DNA of 64,000 nt from Bacillota bacterium. Its GTDB lineage: Bacteria; Bacillota_A; Clostridia; Lachnospirales; Lachnospiraceae. The notes beneath the pieces were generated by a model. That model saw nothing but the letters and a program-made list of their open reading frames with translations. It was not told the DNA's origin and made no database searches. The position numbers were made by a program, and so were the translations under genes. This document shows, piece by piece, positions 62,967-64,000 of the stretch (the first letter of the stretch is position 1; each line of letters starts with the position of its first letter). The stretch is from NCBI GenBank assembly GCA_023443625.1, contig JAEZTQ010000024.1, forward strand, positions 1-64,000. The letters are read 5' to 3'.

Positions 62967-63891
62967 GATTTCTTCCTCCCTTCATTATGCGGTTAAGGAC
63001 TAAATTTATAATTACAATAAAGATAAAGAGTACAAGCCCAATGGTAAATAGTACATCCTTATGTGTTCCCGATGCATATGACATCTCACTTACAACGGCT
63101 GTTGTCAAGAAACGAACGGAATTAAAGGGCAGGGGCAGATTGGCACCATTACCAGCTACTAAGCTAATGGCCATGGCTTCTCCAATGGCTCTTCCCACTC
63201 CAAGGACTATAGCAGTTACAATACCTGATTTTGCTGCCGGAATAATTACTTTAAAGATGGTCTGGATATGAGTAGCGCCCAAGGCCAAAGAGGCCTGCTT
63301 ATAATGAACTGGAACAGCTCTTAATGCAACCTCACTTATATTAATTACTGTTGGAAGAATCATTATTGTTAATACTAATACAGCAGAAATGAGATTTGAT
63401 CCTCCTGTAAATTGATGATTTGGAGAATCCTTAAAAAGAAATAATTCAATTTTATAAATAAATGGATTTAATATTAATATTCCTAGTAAACCATATACCA
63501 CAGAGGGGATACCTGCCAATAACTCAACCGCTGGTCGTACAATGCCTGCTAATGATTTTGGCGCAGTTTCTGCTAGGAAAACAGCTGTCATTACACCAAT
63601 AGGTACACCAATTAAAATTGCCAGAGCAGTACCAACAATGGAGGTTAGAATAACATATAAGATCCCATAGCTAGGATTAGCCGCACTTGGCTTCCATACT
63701 GTTCCAAATAATATCTCTTTTATACCAACATCAAATATCGCAGGTGTTCCACTAATTATCATATATAAGGAAATTGAAAATACCGCTATTATTGCAAAAA
63801 AAGCACATGCAATAAATACAAAGGAAGCAATTTTTTCAATACTGTTTTTCGTTTTAAAATTACCTACTATAGAAAAACTCTTTTCACTCAT
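62953..63891 (-). CDS. pstC: Phosphate ABC transporter permease PstC
   Basis: 312 residues, six membrane segments with LLAGIPSVVYGLLGILIL and LALGATHIQTIFKVIIP. AAGGAG precedes the ATG. Forms the channel with PstA. Confidence 0.94.
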   Translation of the reverse strand: MSEKSFSIVGNFKTKNSIEKIASFVFIACAFFAIIAVFSISLYMIISGTPAIFDVGIKEILFGTVWKPSAANPSYGILYVILTSIVGTALAILIGVPIGVMTAVFLAETAPKSLAGIVRPAVELLAGIPSVVYGLLGILILNPFIYKIELFLFKDSPNHQFTGGSNLISAVLVLTIMILPTVINISEVALRAVPVHYKQASLALGATHIQTIFKVIIPAAKSGIVTAIVLGVGRAIGEAMAISLVAGNGANLPLPFNSVRFLTTAVVSEMSYASGTHKDVLFTIGLVLFIFIVIINLVLNRIMKGGRNRDDS

Positions 63892-63930
63892 GGGGAATAT
63901 CTCCTTAATTATACTTATAAATAAGTTCTA

Positions 63931-63961
63931 GGAAGAAACATCCATCACGGATGTTCCTTCC
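63931..63961 (-). promoter_or_regulatory. Intercistronic hairpin before pstC
   Basis: AACATCC/GGATGTT with flanking GGAAG/CCTTCC, a stem of about 12 bp with one bulge and a 5-nt loop. No T-run, so probably an mRNA-processing or partial attenuating hairpin after pstS. Confidence 0.5.
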
Positions 63962-63981
63962 TTAAAGAACTGCTATAATAT

Positions 63982-64000
63982 TTATTCCGGTAAAATCAAT
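63982..64000 (-). CDS. pstS: Probable C-terminal end of the phosphate-binding protein gene (partial)
   Basis: In one minus frame the last codons before TAA (63984-63982) read L-I-L-P-E, an end common in clostridial PstS proteins, and pstS is expected directly upstream of pstC. Only five codons are inside the window. Confidence 0.4.

Noticed and set aside
1..64000. CRISPR array, rRNA genes, prophage or intact insertion sequence
   Set aside because: No regularly spaced repeats, cas, integrase, transposase or rRNA sequence seen in any part; the repeats found are single or paired.

Overview
The window looks like the chromosome of a low-GC, endospore-forming, plant- or mucin-glycan-degrading anaerobe of the Lachnospiraceae / Clostridium cluster XIVa type (Lachnoclostridium or Anaerocolumna-like). 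This is inferred from AT-rich sequence, strong AGGAGG ribosome binding sites, sporulation genes (spmA, spmB, ricT/yaaT, abrB family), a T-box leader, YesMN-type two-component genes, a secreted GH5 glucanase and an L-fucose locus. No rRNA, phage or intact insertion sequence is visible.

Layout. 1-700: start of a minus-strand gene leaving the window, a folded repeat-bearing spacer, then a LytTR regulator / DUF3021 membrane protein / ABC transporter operon (707-3168). 3293-5233: LigB-AMMECR1 fusion protein plus spmB. 5485-7923: secreted GH5 endoglucanase with bacterial Ig-like domains. 8115-24533: L-fucose locus made of a sugar kinase, L-fucose isomerase, AraC regulator, two paralogous solute-binding lipoproteins, intracellular GH29 alpha-L-fucosidase, YesN-like response regulator, YesL-like protein, two ABC permeases and a YesM-like histidine kinase. 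The two arms converge on one shared terminator. 25125-28583: two paralogous secreted surface proteins around a two-module protein of unknown function, then spmA. 28937-36758: AbrB-family regulator and a yaa/yab-type housekeeping cluster (rsmI, trmN6, ricT, holB, yaaR, guanylate-kinase-like, Orn/Lys/Arg decarboxylase), interrupted by a repeat/palindrome insertion. 36829-38745: cytoplasmic sugar-sensor-like diguanylate cyclase. 39052-41936: TrpXYZ-like ABC importer. 42107-45480: folA, ilvN, ilvB with a T-box leader. 45627-50229: acetyltransferase, lipoprotein, DUF368 lipid-carrier transporter, large surface protein. 50388-53480: XRE-like protein and a type II restriction-modification pair beside tRNA-Lys. 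53705-58187: tRNA-Lys, thioredoxin, trmB, flavoprotein, D,D-carboxypeptidase. 58265-64000: phoR-phoB-phoU-pstB-pstA-pstC and probably the tail of pstS.

How genes work together. In the fucose locus a surface signal read by the histidine kinase/response regulator and an internal signal read by the AraC protein would control uptake of a fucosylated oligosaccharide, its cleavage inside the cell, and isomerisation and phosphorylation of fucose; the aldolase step is not here. The Pho block is a complete phosphate-sensing and uptake operon. The strongest unexplained signals are (i) the two paralogous surface proteins that share an identical 24-nt upstream block at the same distance from both starts, and (ii) at least four short structured repeat families, one near the T-box-controlled ilvB, one inside the pst-phoU operon and one inside the yaa-type cluster.
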